DNA from: Mesorhizobium sp. SARCC-RB16n
Lineage (GTDB): Bacteria; Pseudomonadota; Alphaproteobacteria; Rhizobiales; Rhizobiaceae
DNA length: 64,000 bases
Direction: 5' to 3'
NCBI RefSeq assembly: GCF_008520305.1
Contig: NZ_ML703254.1
Location: forward strand, 1-64,000
The position numbers and the translations under genes were made by a program. Below the pieces are notes generated by a model. It worked only from the letters and a program-made list of their open reading frames with translations, was not told the origin of the DNA and did no database searches. Shown here piece by piece: positions 26,710-34,660 of the stretch (positions within the stretch are counted from its first letter, which is position 1; each line of letters begins with the position of its first letter).

Positions 26710-26756
26710 TTCCGGACCCGGAAAATCGTTCCGAGAAGGTGGTAATTCTACCACCT
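26710..26756. promoter_or_regulatory. two palindromes in the divergent intergenic region
   Basis: Positions 26710-26723 hold TTCCGG-AC-CCGGAA, and 26737-26756 hold an 8-base inverted repeat AGGTGGTA/TACCACCT with a 4-base spacer. They lie between the 93-residue gene (start 26493) and the PhoB-type regulator (start 26907). The 20-base one has the size of a lux/tra-box operator but not the classical sequence. The rest of 26494-26906 shows no gene. Confidence 0.45.
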
Positions 26757-26906
26757 ATGCCGCTGCCGCCGATTGCGCTAACCGTGGGCGCTGACTGTGT
26801 CATCTATTAGCTGGTTAACCAGAGAGGGTGGCAGAGTTCCGGCGAGAAGAGAACGCCCGTGCGCTCTCGCATGTCAGGACCCGCTCGCCTTCGACTGGGA
26901 GCGGGC

Positions 26907-27611
26907 ATGCCGATGGAACCTGTGGCGATTATCTGCTCACAAGACGCAGAACTCTATATTATCCTCGATTACATCCTAAGTCTCGACGGATACAAAACCG
27001 TTCTCGCCGGCAATGTCGAGGAGGCGGCGGAACGGACCAGGGAAACGTCGCCCGCAGCCATCATTTTAGACTGTCGCCGAGGCGGGCTTCCGGTTGCCGC
27101 GTTGTGCGATCGACTGAAGCAGGACCCGGCGACCCGCGCTGTATTGACTATCGCGCTAATCGCACCGGGCGCGGAAGACCAGCATATCGCGCTTTTGAAA
27201 GCAGGCGTGGACGACAGCCTCGTGCGGCCTTTGGTACCGGCAAAGCTGATTGCCTCCCTGCGCTCGAAGCGAACGGCGGAGGCTCGCAGCAATGTCGGCC
27301 ACCGCGTTCTCATCTTCGGCGACATGGAGATGCGCTCCGAAAGCTTTCGTGTCCGGCGTGGTGAAAGCGAAATCCAGCTCGGCGCGATCGAATTCCGTTT
27401 GTTGCGACACCTGCTCGAAAATCCAGGCGGAACTTTCAGTCGCGAGGACCTGATCGCCGTTGCCTGGCCAAACAATATTCATGTCAGCGCCCGTACGGTA
27501 GACGTGCATGTAAGCCGGCTGCGCAAATCGCTGCTGAGGCTTAGCCTTGGTGGGGTCATCCGGACGGTCCGGTCCGCAGGCTACATGCTTGATTACAAGA
27601 ACGGTCCCTGA
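26907..27611 (+). CDS. PhoB/OmpR-type response regulator with degenerate receiver
   Basis: The 234-residue protein starts MPMEPVAIICSQDAELYIIL. The receiver (about 5-120) keeps the phospho-acceptor in AIILDCRRGG but has CSQD where an acidic pocket is usual and Arg in place of the KP lysine (SLVRPLVP). The C-terminal winged helix (about 135-230) is clear: LGAIEFRLLRHLLENPGGTF, ARTVDVHVSRLRKSL and VIRTVRSAGYML. No histidine kinase is nearby. GGGAG precedes the ATG at 26907. It may work without phosphorylation. Confidence 0.85.
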   Translation: MPMEPVAIICSQDAELYIILDYILSLDGYKTVLAGNVEEAAERTRETSPAAIILDCRRGGLPVAALCDRLKQDPATRAVLTIALIAPGAEDQHIALLKAGVDDSLVRPLVPAKLIASLRSKRTAEARSNVGHRVLIFGDMEMRSESFRVRRGESEIQLGAIEFRLLRHLLENPGGTFSREDLIAVAWPNNIHVSARTVDVHVSRLRKSLLRLSLGGVIRTVRSAGYMLDYKNGP

Positions 27612-27761
27612 GCGACAGAACCGTTGTCGCGTTGGGGGCGACCGGAGGTAAGCGCCTGCTGGCGCTTCAGCGATCAAAACGAGTTCGCAAGTGACACGGC
27701 TGCTCGCATCTGTTATGTTCGACAAAATAACGAAAATGGCTAACAACGGGGAGATAGTGGT

Positions 27762-28118
27762 ATGACCAAGACGCTGAAAAGGCCGTCGTCATCGACGGCT
27801 CCGCAGCAGCGCCTCGTCGCGAAAAAGAAGCGCACCCGGAGTCTCGCCAACAACGACATGCCGCGCGAGCAGAAGTTTGTCGTTCGGCAGACGCTTCGTG
27901 CTGCCATTCGCAAAGGCCTGATCGGCTCTAAGGACGAGCGGATCACCGCGCGTTTGAGCCATGCCCTCATCGAGCAGGCCAAGCGCCAGACGGGTATTGA
28001 GGGCGACACCGAGCTGCTTGAATTCGCTCTCGCGAATGTTGCGCTCGAGGACAACTTTCCCGCAACCATGAACAAGCTCGCGGGAACCATCGATCCAGAC
28101 ATCAAGCTCGGCTTCTGA
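27762..28118 (+). CDS. putative antitoxin of a PIN toxin pair
   Basis: The 118-residue protein has a very basic N terminus (RLVAKKKRTRSLANNDMPRE). A helical region follows (ALIEQAKRQTGIEGDTELLE and FALANVALEDNF). It is encoded 11 bases before a PIN-domain protein in the same direction, the usual order of a type II antitoxin and toxin. I do not recognise a named antitoxin family, so the role rests on position and size. Confidence 0.6.
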   Translation: MTKTLKRPSSSTAPQQRLVAKKKRTRSLANNDMPREQKFVVRQTLRAAIRKGLIGSKDERITARLSHALIEQAKRQTGIEGDTELLEFALANVALEDNFPATMNKLAGTIDPDIKLGF

Positions 28119-28129
28119 TTGAGGTTTGA

Positions 28130-28690
28130 GTGTCAGAATTCGATGTTGAAGCAGCCCTTCGCTCGCTGCGTGGCTTTCCAACCAAAACACTTGCTCGCCG
28201 ACCTGATGATCAACTGCCCTTCGTGAACGAGGGCGAGCTCGGTGGGCAGACCCTCTTGCTCGACACCTGTGTGTACATCGACAGGCTCCAAGGCAGAGCC
28301 CCTGCGTTGGTTAAGCAGATCATGGACGCTCGGCACAATAACCATTCATCTGTCTGCATCCAGGAGTTGGCCCATACGCTTGGTGTCCTGAAGCCCGACG
28401 ATCCCCGCACCGCAGCCGTGCATAAGGCCCTGTCCGAGCTCATCCGATCGATGCCCGGGCACCGAATCCTTACGCCCGATGCCGACGTCCTAGGCCGCGC
28501 TGCTATTATGAGTGGGGTGCTCTGTCGCCTGCAAGGCTACCAAAACGACCGGAAGCTGCGCTGCCTGCATGACTGCACTCTTTATCTGCAGGCATCGAAA
28601 TCGGGGCTGGTCCTGTTGACTCGGAACATCGCCGACTACGACTTCTGCCGACAACTCGTCCCTACTGGCAAGGTCCTTTTCTACAGATAG
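28130..28690 (+). CDS. PIN-domain protein, probable toxin
   Basis: The 186-residue product has PIN-type acidic motifs: LLLDTCVYIDRLQGR (first Asp), a central helix with IQELAHTLGVL (Glu) and the C-terminal LVLLTRNIADYDFCRQLVPT with the late Asp. PIN toxins are Mg-dependent RNases, often VapC-like. The start is GTG at 28130, directly after the putative antitoxin gene. The chain is longer than classical VapC (about 130 residues) by an N-terminal ~40-residue extension. Confidence 0.75.
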   Translation: MSEFDVEAALRSLRGFPTKTLARRPDDQLPFVNEGELGGQTLLLDTCVYIDRLQGRAPALVKQIMDARHNNHSSVCIQELAHTLGVLKPDDPRTAAVHKALSELIRSMPGHRILTPDADVLGRAAIMSGVLCRLQGYQNDRKLRCLHDCTLYLQASKSGLVLLTRNIADYDFCRQLVPTGKVLFYR

Positions 28691-28952
28691 CGCCACATCT
28701 GCGTTCGCACCCCAAGATCTCGAAATAGCCATTCGCCGTAAACGGCTGAATGGGATGGTGGTCTGCTGCCAAAATCGTGATGGTTTGTTTTGATGGATGG
28801 CCCGCCCTCAAGCCTTTTCCAGCGCAATTGTGACGCCTGCCGCCACAATTATTCAACGATCACGCAAAAACTCTTAATATTAATTCACGCACAAAATACA
28901 GATTTTAGCGTATTACCAGCTTTAACAAAGATTTTTCAATAAACCGACTGGA

Positions 28953-28988
28953 TTGACTAGCCTCCTTCTACAATTTCTAATTTGTGAA
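28953..28988 (+). promoter_or_regulatory. putative sigma-70-type promoter of the metabolic island
   Basis: TTGACT (28953-28958) and TCTAAT (28976-28981) are separated by 17 bases and precede the ribosome binding site AAAGGAAA and ATG at 29001. The upstream 100 bases are markedly AT-rich compared with the surroundings. I found no nod box or sigma-54 motif here. Confidence 0.4.
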
Positions 28989-29000
28989 AGGAAATTTTCG

Positions 29001-30257
29001 ATGAAAACAACAGAGGCTTCAGGCGGTGGGCGCACCGGTCGTTTCCGCAACACCGCTTCGGTGATCGATCGGACGCGATTGTATTTCGAAGAGGCTCACC
29101 GCCGCGGGCTCATGGCCGTTTATGGCCGCTCTGTGCCGGGGAGGGCTATATCGCTGACGGGAGGGGAGCGCAGAGGCAATACCATCACAGACTACGTGCG
29201 TTGTTCCTACCTCGGCCTGGACAATCATCCAGCCATCGTCGCCGGCGCAATTGGCGCAATAGAACAGTATGGAGCACTCCACTGGTCGTGTGCGCGTACG
29301 CGGCTGAACTTCGCACTCATAGGCGATCTTGAGGAGACGCTTTCCCAACTTTTTCGGGCACGCGTCATTGCGTATTCAACGGTCATGGTCGCCAATATGG
29401 GCGCGCTGCCTATCATTGCCTCCGGCCATCTGACGCGCGGGCAGAGACCCGTGATGGTCTTCGACCGCCTTGCCCATGCCTCGCTTGCCTTCCACAAGCC
29501 AGTGGTGGCGGAGGAGACGCAAGTCGAGGCAATTTCTCACAACGATCTCGATGCCTTGGAGCAGATTTGCCGTAAGCATCCGGTCGTCGCCTATGTGTGC
29601 GACGGCGTCTATTCGATGGGCGGCTTCGCGCCGATCGGAGGGCTTCTTCAATTGCAGGAGAAGTACGGGCTTTTTCTCTACATCGATGACGCGCACGGAA
29701 TTTCGCTGTTTGGCGACAATGGTGAAGGCTTTGCGCGCTCGCTATTGCCGCGTGACCTCGGCGAGCGGACCATCGTCGCGGCCTCGCTCGGCAAGGGCTT
29801 CGGCGCGTCGGGTGGCATGCTCATGCTTGGAACGGCGCGTCAGGAAACTCTGTTTCGCCGCTACTCGATGCCACATGCGTTCTCGGCTTCGCCGAACGTC
29901 GCAGCCATCGGCGCCGCCCTCGCCTCGGCCGACATTCACCGCACCACCGAGCTCCAGACGCGCCAAGGCCGTTTGGCAGAGCGCATTGCCTTCTTCGACG
30001 AGCGCATCGATACGGATCAGCGCAACACACCCTTGCCCATTCGTATGATCAAGGTGGGCGACGAACTCGCCTCCATCGATTTCGCCGAGCGGCTGCTCGA
30101 TGAGGGCTACTACACCTCCGTGACATTCTTCCCGACGGTTGCCCACGGCCACGCCGGCATACGGATCTGCCTGACCGCAAGCCATGACCTGACGGACTTA
30201 GAACGGCTCTGCGCCAAGATCCTGAGCTACGGACAACAAACACTGACTGCGGCCTGA
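29001..30257 (+). CDS. alpha-oxoamine synthase family PLP enzyme
   Basis: The 418-residue fold-type I enzyme resembles 8-amino-7-oxononanoate synthase, KBL and CqsA/LqsA. Those enzymes condense an acyl thioester with an amino acid, usually with decarboxylation. Visible motifs are RCSYLGLDNHP, the Asp/His pair in YIDDAHGISLFG, and the PLP lysine in AASLGKGFGASGG (about K265). The usual GSRLxxG substrate loop reads WSCARTRLNFALIGDLEETL, so specificity is probably unusual. The start at 29001 follows AAAGGAAA. It is first of five same-strand genes with a class III aminotransferase, exporter, acetyltransferase and amidohydrolase. Confidence 0.85.
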   Translation: MKTTEASGGGRTGRFRNTASVIDRTRLYFEEAHRRGLMAVYGRSVPGRAISLTGGERRGNTITDYVRCSYLGLDNHPAIVAGAIGAIEQYGALHWSCARTRLNFALIGDLEETLSQLFRARVIAYSTVMVANMGALPIIASGHLTRGQRPVMVFDRLAHASLAFHKPVVAEETQVEAISHNDLDALEQICRKHPVVAYVCDGVYSMGGFAPIGGLLQLQEKYGLFLYIDDAHGISLFGDNGEGFARSLLPRDLGERTIVAASLGKGFGASGGMLMLGTARQETLFRRYSMPHAFSASPNVAAIGAALASADIHRTTELQTRQGRLAERIAFFDERIDTDQRNTPLPIRMIKVGDELASIDFAERLLDEGYYTSVTFFPTVAHGHAGIRICLTASHDLTDLERLCAKILSYGQQTLTAA

Positions 30258-30358
30258 GCCACCCACATCATCGAAGCCGACAACTCGGCTCACATCGAGG
30301 CAGCTCTTCTCCGAACGAAGTCTCATCCGGACGACACTGACTACTGGAGGTTCGAATC

Positions 30359-31696
30359 ATGGCCAGCCATGACAAACTTGCGATCTCCCGCCTTGCGCAT
30401 GAGCGTGCCAAGAAGGTCATGCCAGGAGGCAACACGCGCAGCAGCGTCTATGAGACGCCCTTTCCGCTTTATCTGGCAGCAGGAAAGGGAGCGTATGTGA
30501 CCGACATCGACGGGAACTCCTACCTGGATTTCCAGAACAATTTCACGGCGCTGATCCACGGTTATGGCCACAGCGATGTCAATGCGGCCCTCGCGGCGCA
30601 AATCGGCAAGGGGCTCAGTTTCGCCAATCCGACTGAGTGCGAGATCGATCTCGCCGAGATCGTTTGCGCAAGAGTGCCCTTCTTCGAGCAGGTGCGCTTT
30701 ACAAACACCGGATCGGAAGCGGTGATGATGGCCATCAAGGCAGCACGCGCCATCACCGGGCGCCCGAAGATCGCCAAGTGTGAAGGCGCCTATCACGGCA
30801 ATCACGACTTTGTGGAAACGAGTTTGGATCCCGCTCCTGCCGACTGGCAAACGAGAGCCGCAGAAGCAAAGGCATACAACCGAGGGACCCCGGAGTCCGT
30901 CTTGGGCGAAGTGATTGTCATTCCGTTCAACGACGTTGTTGCGACGAAGCTGGTCCTGGAGCGCCACAAGCAGACGCTGGCATGCGTTATCATCGATCCG
31001 CTTCCATCGCGGGTCGGGCTTGTGCCCGCTGATCTCGCATATCTGCGTTTTCTGCGCGAGTTCACGGACCGCCACGGAATTCTGCTCATTTCGGATGAAG
31101 TTCTGAGTTTCCGGCTGAGCTATCGCGGGGCGATCGCCACCTACGGGATTGAACCGGACCTATGCACCTTCGGCAAGATCGTTGGCGGCGGCCTGCCGAT
31201 TGGCGCCGTTGCCGGCCGAGCCGAGACGATGCGGGTATTTGACCCCAGCCGTGGCAAACCGCCCGTCTCACAGGCCGGCACCTTCACCGCCAATCCACTG
31301 AGTATGGTGGCGGGGGCTGCCGCCATGCGCGCCCTGACCGAAGTCGAGATCGAGCGGCTCAATGCTCTCGGAGCACAAACGCGGTCTGAACTTAACCAAG
31401 CGCTCGCCGCCTCCGACATAGGAGGTCATGTTACCGGCGCCGGTTCTCTGTTTTGCATATTCATCGGTGATAGGGACGTGAAGGACTACGCAAGCGCCTA
31501 TCATGCCTGGCAGCAAAGGCAGCGCCTCTCCCAGTTGATCTCGTTCTGTCGCGACGAAGGGGTTCTGCTTTCGCGCATCGGTCTGGGCGCCCTCTCCACT
31601 CCCATGGCTGACGCCGAGATCGCAGCGCTGGTCGTCCGGTTCGGTCGGGCTTTGGCCAGGCTTGCAGACACAGCGCTTTCCCCCGCCGTCGCATGA
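30359..31696 (+). CDS. class III aminotransferase (glutamate-1-semialdehyde aminomutase-like), copy A
   Basis: The 445-residue PLP enzyme follows the HemL-type layout: VMPGGNTRS, YLDFQNNFTALIHGYGH, FTNTGSEAVMMAIKAARAIT, the SDEVLSFR Asp, PLP lysine in FGKIVGGGLPIGAV (about K273) and GTFTANPLSM. It is not the haem-pathway enzyme judging by context; such homologues transaminate amine or semialdehyde substrates. A clear paralogue (copy B) lies at 38646-40016 on the other strand. It sits 101 bases after the oxoamine synthase. Confidence 0.88.
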   Translation: MASHDKLAISRLAHERAKKVMPGGNTRSSVYETPFPLYLAAGKGAYVTDIDGNSYLDFQNNFTALIHGYGHSDVNAALAAQIGKGLSFANPTECEIDLAEIVCARVPFFEQVRFTNTGSEAVMMAIKAARAITGRPKIAKCEGAYHGNHDFVETSLDPAPADWQTRAAEAKAYNRGTPESVLGEVIVIPFNDVVATKLVLERHKQTLACVIIDPLPSRVGLVPADLAYLRFLREFTDRHGILLISDEVLSFRLSYRGAIATYGIEPDLCTFGKIVGGGLPIGAVAGRAETMRVFDPSRGKPPVSQAGTFTANPLSMVAGAAAMRALTEVEIERLNALGAQTRSELNQALAASDIGGHVTGAGSLFCIFIGDRDVKDYASAYHAWQQRQRLSQLISFCRDEGVLLSRIGLGALSTPMADAEIAALVVRFGRALARLADTALSPAVA

Positions 31697-31705
31697 GGCT
31701 GGAGA

Positions 31706-32632
31706 ATGACGGACATGAAGAGCGCCCTTGCCGCTGCGAGCGACCGCTTTTCGCTCCTGGCCTACTGCCTGCTTGCCCTCGTCTCCATTTGGTGGGCGGG
31801 CTCCTATCTTCTGATTAAGATTGCCGTTGTCGATGTGCCGCCAGCGACGCTTGCCACGGCAAGGCTCCTGATCGCGTCCTCCGTGTTGCTCGTCTGGCTG
31901 AGGCTCAGCCGTGCGGGCTCGCTTCCCTCGAAGCTCGGTTCATGGGCCGGTTATGCCCGGATTGCGCTGTTCGGCCACGCTCTTCCCCTTTATCTCATCG
32001 CTTGGGCATCGATGACCGTGCCGGTCCGCGAAATGGCGATCCTGGTTGCCACTACCCCTCTCTTCGCAGCGTTCTTTGCCCATGTTTCGCAGCGCGAGTG
32101 GCCGTCGAGCGCGACCGTCTTCGGTCTATTGGTTGGCTTTTTCGGTCTAGCCGCATTCCTGGGCCATTCCGCGGGATCCATTTTGCACTCGAACGCGAGC
32201 GCGGCACCGCGTCTGGCCCTTTTTGCCGCAGCCGCAAGCTATGCTCTATCCAGTAGCTCGGTGGCCCGGCTGAAGGACGCAAATGCCATCGTGACGGGAA
32301 CGGCAGTGATGATCTGCGCCATTCCCATGCTGCTGCCGCTGAGCCTGGCCTTCGAGCGTCCTTGGGCGATCGCCCCGACGGCTCCCGCTCTCACAGCCCT
32401 GCTGCTGCTTGGCGTGATGTCCACGGCAGTGGTCTACGTCGCCTACTATCGACTGATAAGACTGAGCGGGCCTGCCTTCGCCAGCATGCATCACTACCTT
32501 GTTCCGGCTGCAAGCATCACGCTTGGCGCGGTATTTTTGGATGAAAGATTAGATCTAGACCAGATCGCATTCATGACGCCGGTAATCGCGAGCGTCTTCA
32601 TTGCGCGCGGATTGATATCACGAAAATTGTGA
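31706..32632 (+). CDS. DMT/EamA-family transporter, probable exporter
   Basis: The 308-residue protein has about ten predicted membrane helices and two EamA repeats. The first opens with LALVSIWWAGSYLLIKIAVV; the second includes LGVMSTAVVYVAYYRLIRL and VPAASITLGAVFLDERL, the usual end of EamA repeats. These transporters mostly export amino acids and related metabolites, so it may release the cluster's product. It starts nine bases after the aminotransferase and its end overlaps an upstream start of the acetyltransferase frame. Confidence 0.88.
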   Translation: MTDMKSALAAASDRFSLLAYCLLALVSIWWAGSYLLIKIAVVDVPPATLATARLLIASSVLLVWLRLSRAGSLPSKLGSWAGYARIALFGHALPLYLIAWASMTVPVREMAILVATTPLFAAFFAHVSQREWPSSATVFGLLVGFFGLAAFLGHSAGSILHSNASAAPRLALFAAAASYALSSSSVARLKDANAIVTGTAVMICAIPMLLPLSLAFERPWAIAPTAPALTALLLLGVMSTAVVYVAYYRLIRLSGPAFASMHHYLVPAASITLGAVFLDERLDLDQIAFMTPVIASVFIARGLISRKL

Positions 32633-32655
32633 CCCGACTTTTAGGGAGAACGATC

Positions 32656-33219
32656 ATGCCTGTGCTTGAGACGCCACGACTTTCCATGCGCCCCGTGGCT
32701 ATGTCGGACTTCGAAGCCATTCATCGCCTTCATACCGATCCTCTTGTCGTGCAATCGCTGTTTTCCGGAGAGCCTCCATCGCGCGAGAGCACGGGCGAAA
32801 AGGTCGAGCTATATGTGCGTGACTGGCAGCAGAACGGCTTCGGCTTTTTCTCGGTGTTCCTGAGAGGAAATTTACAGGAGCAAAGCGAGTTCGCCGGCCG
32901 GGCAGGCTTGCGCCGCTTCGAGGACACGAGCGATGTCGAATACGGCCTTTGCCTGTTTGGCCATATTGTCGGTCGCGGGCTCGGCCCAGAACTCGGCCGG
33001 GCGATCCTGCGCCACGCATTCGAGGAACTCGGTCTGGAGCGCGTGGTCGCGCTGATCCGGCCGGAGAACGAGCGTGCTGTTCGCGCGGCGCAAAAGATTG
33101 GGTTCAGCCACGTCGAAGATCGACGACATGGCGACCGCGTGAAGGGCTTCTACGACGTGCGCCCAAGCCAGTACGGAGTCGCCCTGAAGACCAGTGGATC
33201 CGGGAGGCATGCGAGCTGA
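32656..33219 (+). CDS. GNAT acetyltransferase, RimJ/RimL-like
   Basis: The 187-residue enzyme starts MPVLETPRLSMRPVAMSDFE, typical of the RimJ/RimL acetyltransferase group. Its acetyl-CoA loop region reads GRGLGPELGRAILRHAFEEL and the family end reads RVVALIRPENERAVRAAQKI with GF. It would transfer an acetyl group to an amine, either on the cluster's metabolite or on a protein. The start at 32656 is preceded by GGGAGA; an upstream GTG (32629) is less likely. Confidence 0.85.
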   Translation: MPVLETPRLSMRPVAMSDFEAIHRLHTDPLVVQSLFSGEPPSRESTGEKVELYVRDWQQNGFGFFSVFLRGNLQEQSEFAGRAGLRRFEDTSDVEYGLCLFGHIVGRGLGPELGRAILRHAFEELGLERVVALIRPENERAVRAAQKIGFSHVEDRRHGDRVKGFYDVRPSQYGVALKTSGSGRHAS

Positions 33220-33257
33220 ACTCGGGCGCCCGTTCGCCTGTAACATGGAGAGAACTC

Positions 33258-34652
33258 ATGAACATGGTCACCACGGACATCGGTGAGAAGCAGGTTTGCG
33301 ATCTCGTTGTTCACAACGCAGTGCTTCTGACGGTCGATGAAGCGGACCGGGTTATCGCGAACGGCGCCATCGCGGTTCGTGACGGCGCGATTGCTGCCGT
33401 CGGCGCCGCTCAGGACATCCTCGCCAGGTACAATCCCCGGCGGTTCCTCGATGCCGGCGGCGGTATTGTCCATCCAGGATTCATCGACGCTCACGTTCAT
33501 ATTTCCCAGTACACTTCTCGCAGCGTTCTCTCCTGCATGGAGGGAACCGGCGTGACGATGGGTGACTGGAAGAGCGCGCTTACGCCAGAAGATGAGCACG
33601 CCAGCGCAGCCCTGGCAGCCATGGACTACCTCAAGAGCGGTTACACCGGTTTCGTCGACCCAGGGACGATCTTCTCGCCGGACGCAGTCGCGTCGGTGGC
33701 GGAAGAATTCGGTATTCGCATATGGCTGACCGACCCTTATGTCGCTGACGCCGGCGTGGAGCTCAAGAAGCACTTTCCGGAACTTGTCAGCGATTCGTTT
33801 CTTGCCCGCTGGCCGAAAAATCAGGAGGAAGCCTTTCGCCGCCTGGGCTCTCAACTTTTTCGGAACAAAGAGCGGAACAGTCTCGTGAGGGCCTTTATCG
33901 GTCTTTATGGCGAAGGCACGGATTCTGAAGGGCTGTTTCGCGCCGCCTTCGACCTCGCCCGCCAGCACGGCGTGCAGATGCAGGAGCATCTGGGCTACTC
34001 GCCCCTCCCATACCGTCAGCGGGAATCCGCATTTGGGGTAAGCATGATGCAGCACATGTCCGAAGAGGGCCTTCTCAACGGCCATGTCACCTTTGTGCAC
34101 ATGAACGCTGTCCACGGCGGCGACGTCCCGATCCTGGCGGCGCATGAGGTCGGCATCGTATGGTGCCCTTACGGGCAACTTCAAATGCTCGGCCGAGGCG
34201 GCGCCGAAGGCCGGATGGTGGAATTGCACCGCGCAGGCGTAAAGGTCGGCATCGCCAGCGACATTCCTCGCGCTGTCCATTTCAGCGGCCTCGGATCATT
34301 GGCCGCGGTCACTGCCGCGGCAACGGGCCTGGCTGCGTCGGGCCGCGAAATCCTGCGCATGCGCACGAGTGGATCCGCGGCCACGGTAGGCGCCGCCTCG
34401 GAGCTCGGCAGCCTCGAAGTCGGAAAGCGCGCCGATTTCGTGGTCCGCAGGCCAGACGTCTCCGAAAATCTAGGGCGCGATTACGCCCTGGAATTCGCGG
34501 TCATTGCCGATGCCAACAGTATCGAGTTCGTTTTCGTCAACGGCGAATGCGTCGTAAGCCAGGGCGAGGTCCTGCGCGCCGACGATCATGCCGTGATTTC
34601 TCGCGCCCGGGATTCGGTGCGCGGACTTGCCGCCCGCATTGGCCTTGCCTAA
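33258..34652 (+). CDS. metal-dependent amidohydrolase (cytosine deaminase/chlorohydrolase-like), copy A
   Basis: The 464-residue enzyme has the composite beta domain at both ends and a TIM barrel. Metal-binding motifs are PGFIDAHVHISQY (HxH), MQEHLGY (His), VTFVHMN (His) and ASDIPR (Asp). LGSLEVGKRADFVV near the C terminus is typical of the TrzA/AtzA/SsnA type. Members deaminate or hydrolyse heterocycles and guanidino or amide compounds. The start at 33258 follows TGGAGAG. A paralogue (copy B, 471 residues) is encoded convergently, the two stops being only eight bases apart. Confidence 0.88.
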   Translation: MNMVTTDIGEKQVCDLVVHNAVLLTVDEADRVIANGAIAVRDGAIAAVGAAQDILARYNPRRFLDAGGGIVHPGFIDAHVHISQYTSRSVLSCMEGTGVTMGDWKSALTPEDEHASAALAAMDYLKSGYTGFVDPGTIFSPDAVASVAEEFGIRIWLTDPYVADAGVELKKHFPELVSDSFLARWPKNQEEAFRRLGSQLFRNKERNSLVRAFIGLYGEGTDSEGLFRAAFDLARQHGVQMQEHLGYSPLPYRQRESAFGVSMMQHMSEEGLLNGHVTFVHMNAVHGGDVPILAAHEVGIVWCPYGQLQMLGRGGAEGRMVELHRAGVKVGIASDIPRAVHFSGLGSLAAVTAAATGLAASGREILRMRTSGSAATVGAASELGSLEVGKRADFVVRRPDVSENLGRDYALEFAVIADANSIEFVFVNGECVVSQGEVLRADDHAVISRARDSVRGLAARIGLA

Positions 34653-34660
34653 CGAGTGCC

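Noticed and set aside
28700-29000. nod box or sigma-54/NifA promoter upstream of the metabolic island
   Set aside because: No match to the nod-box consensus, TGT-N10-ACA or TGGCAC-N5-TTGC was seen; a sigma-70-type motif fits better.
30359-31696. hemL (haem biosynthesis) assignment
   Set aside because: Two diverged copies sit in a metabolic island with transporters and amidohydrolases; the motifs are those of the wider class III family.
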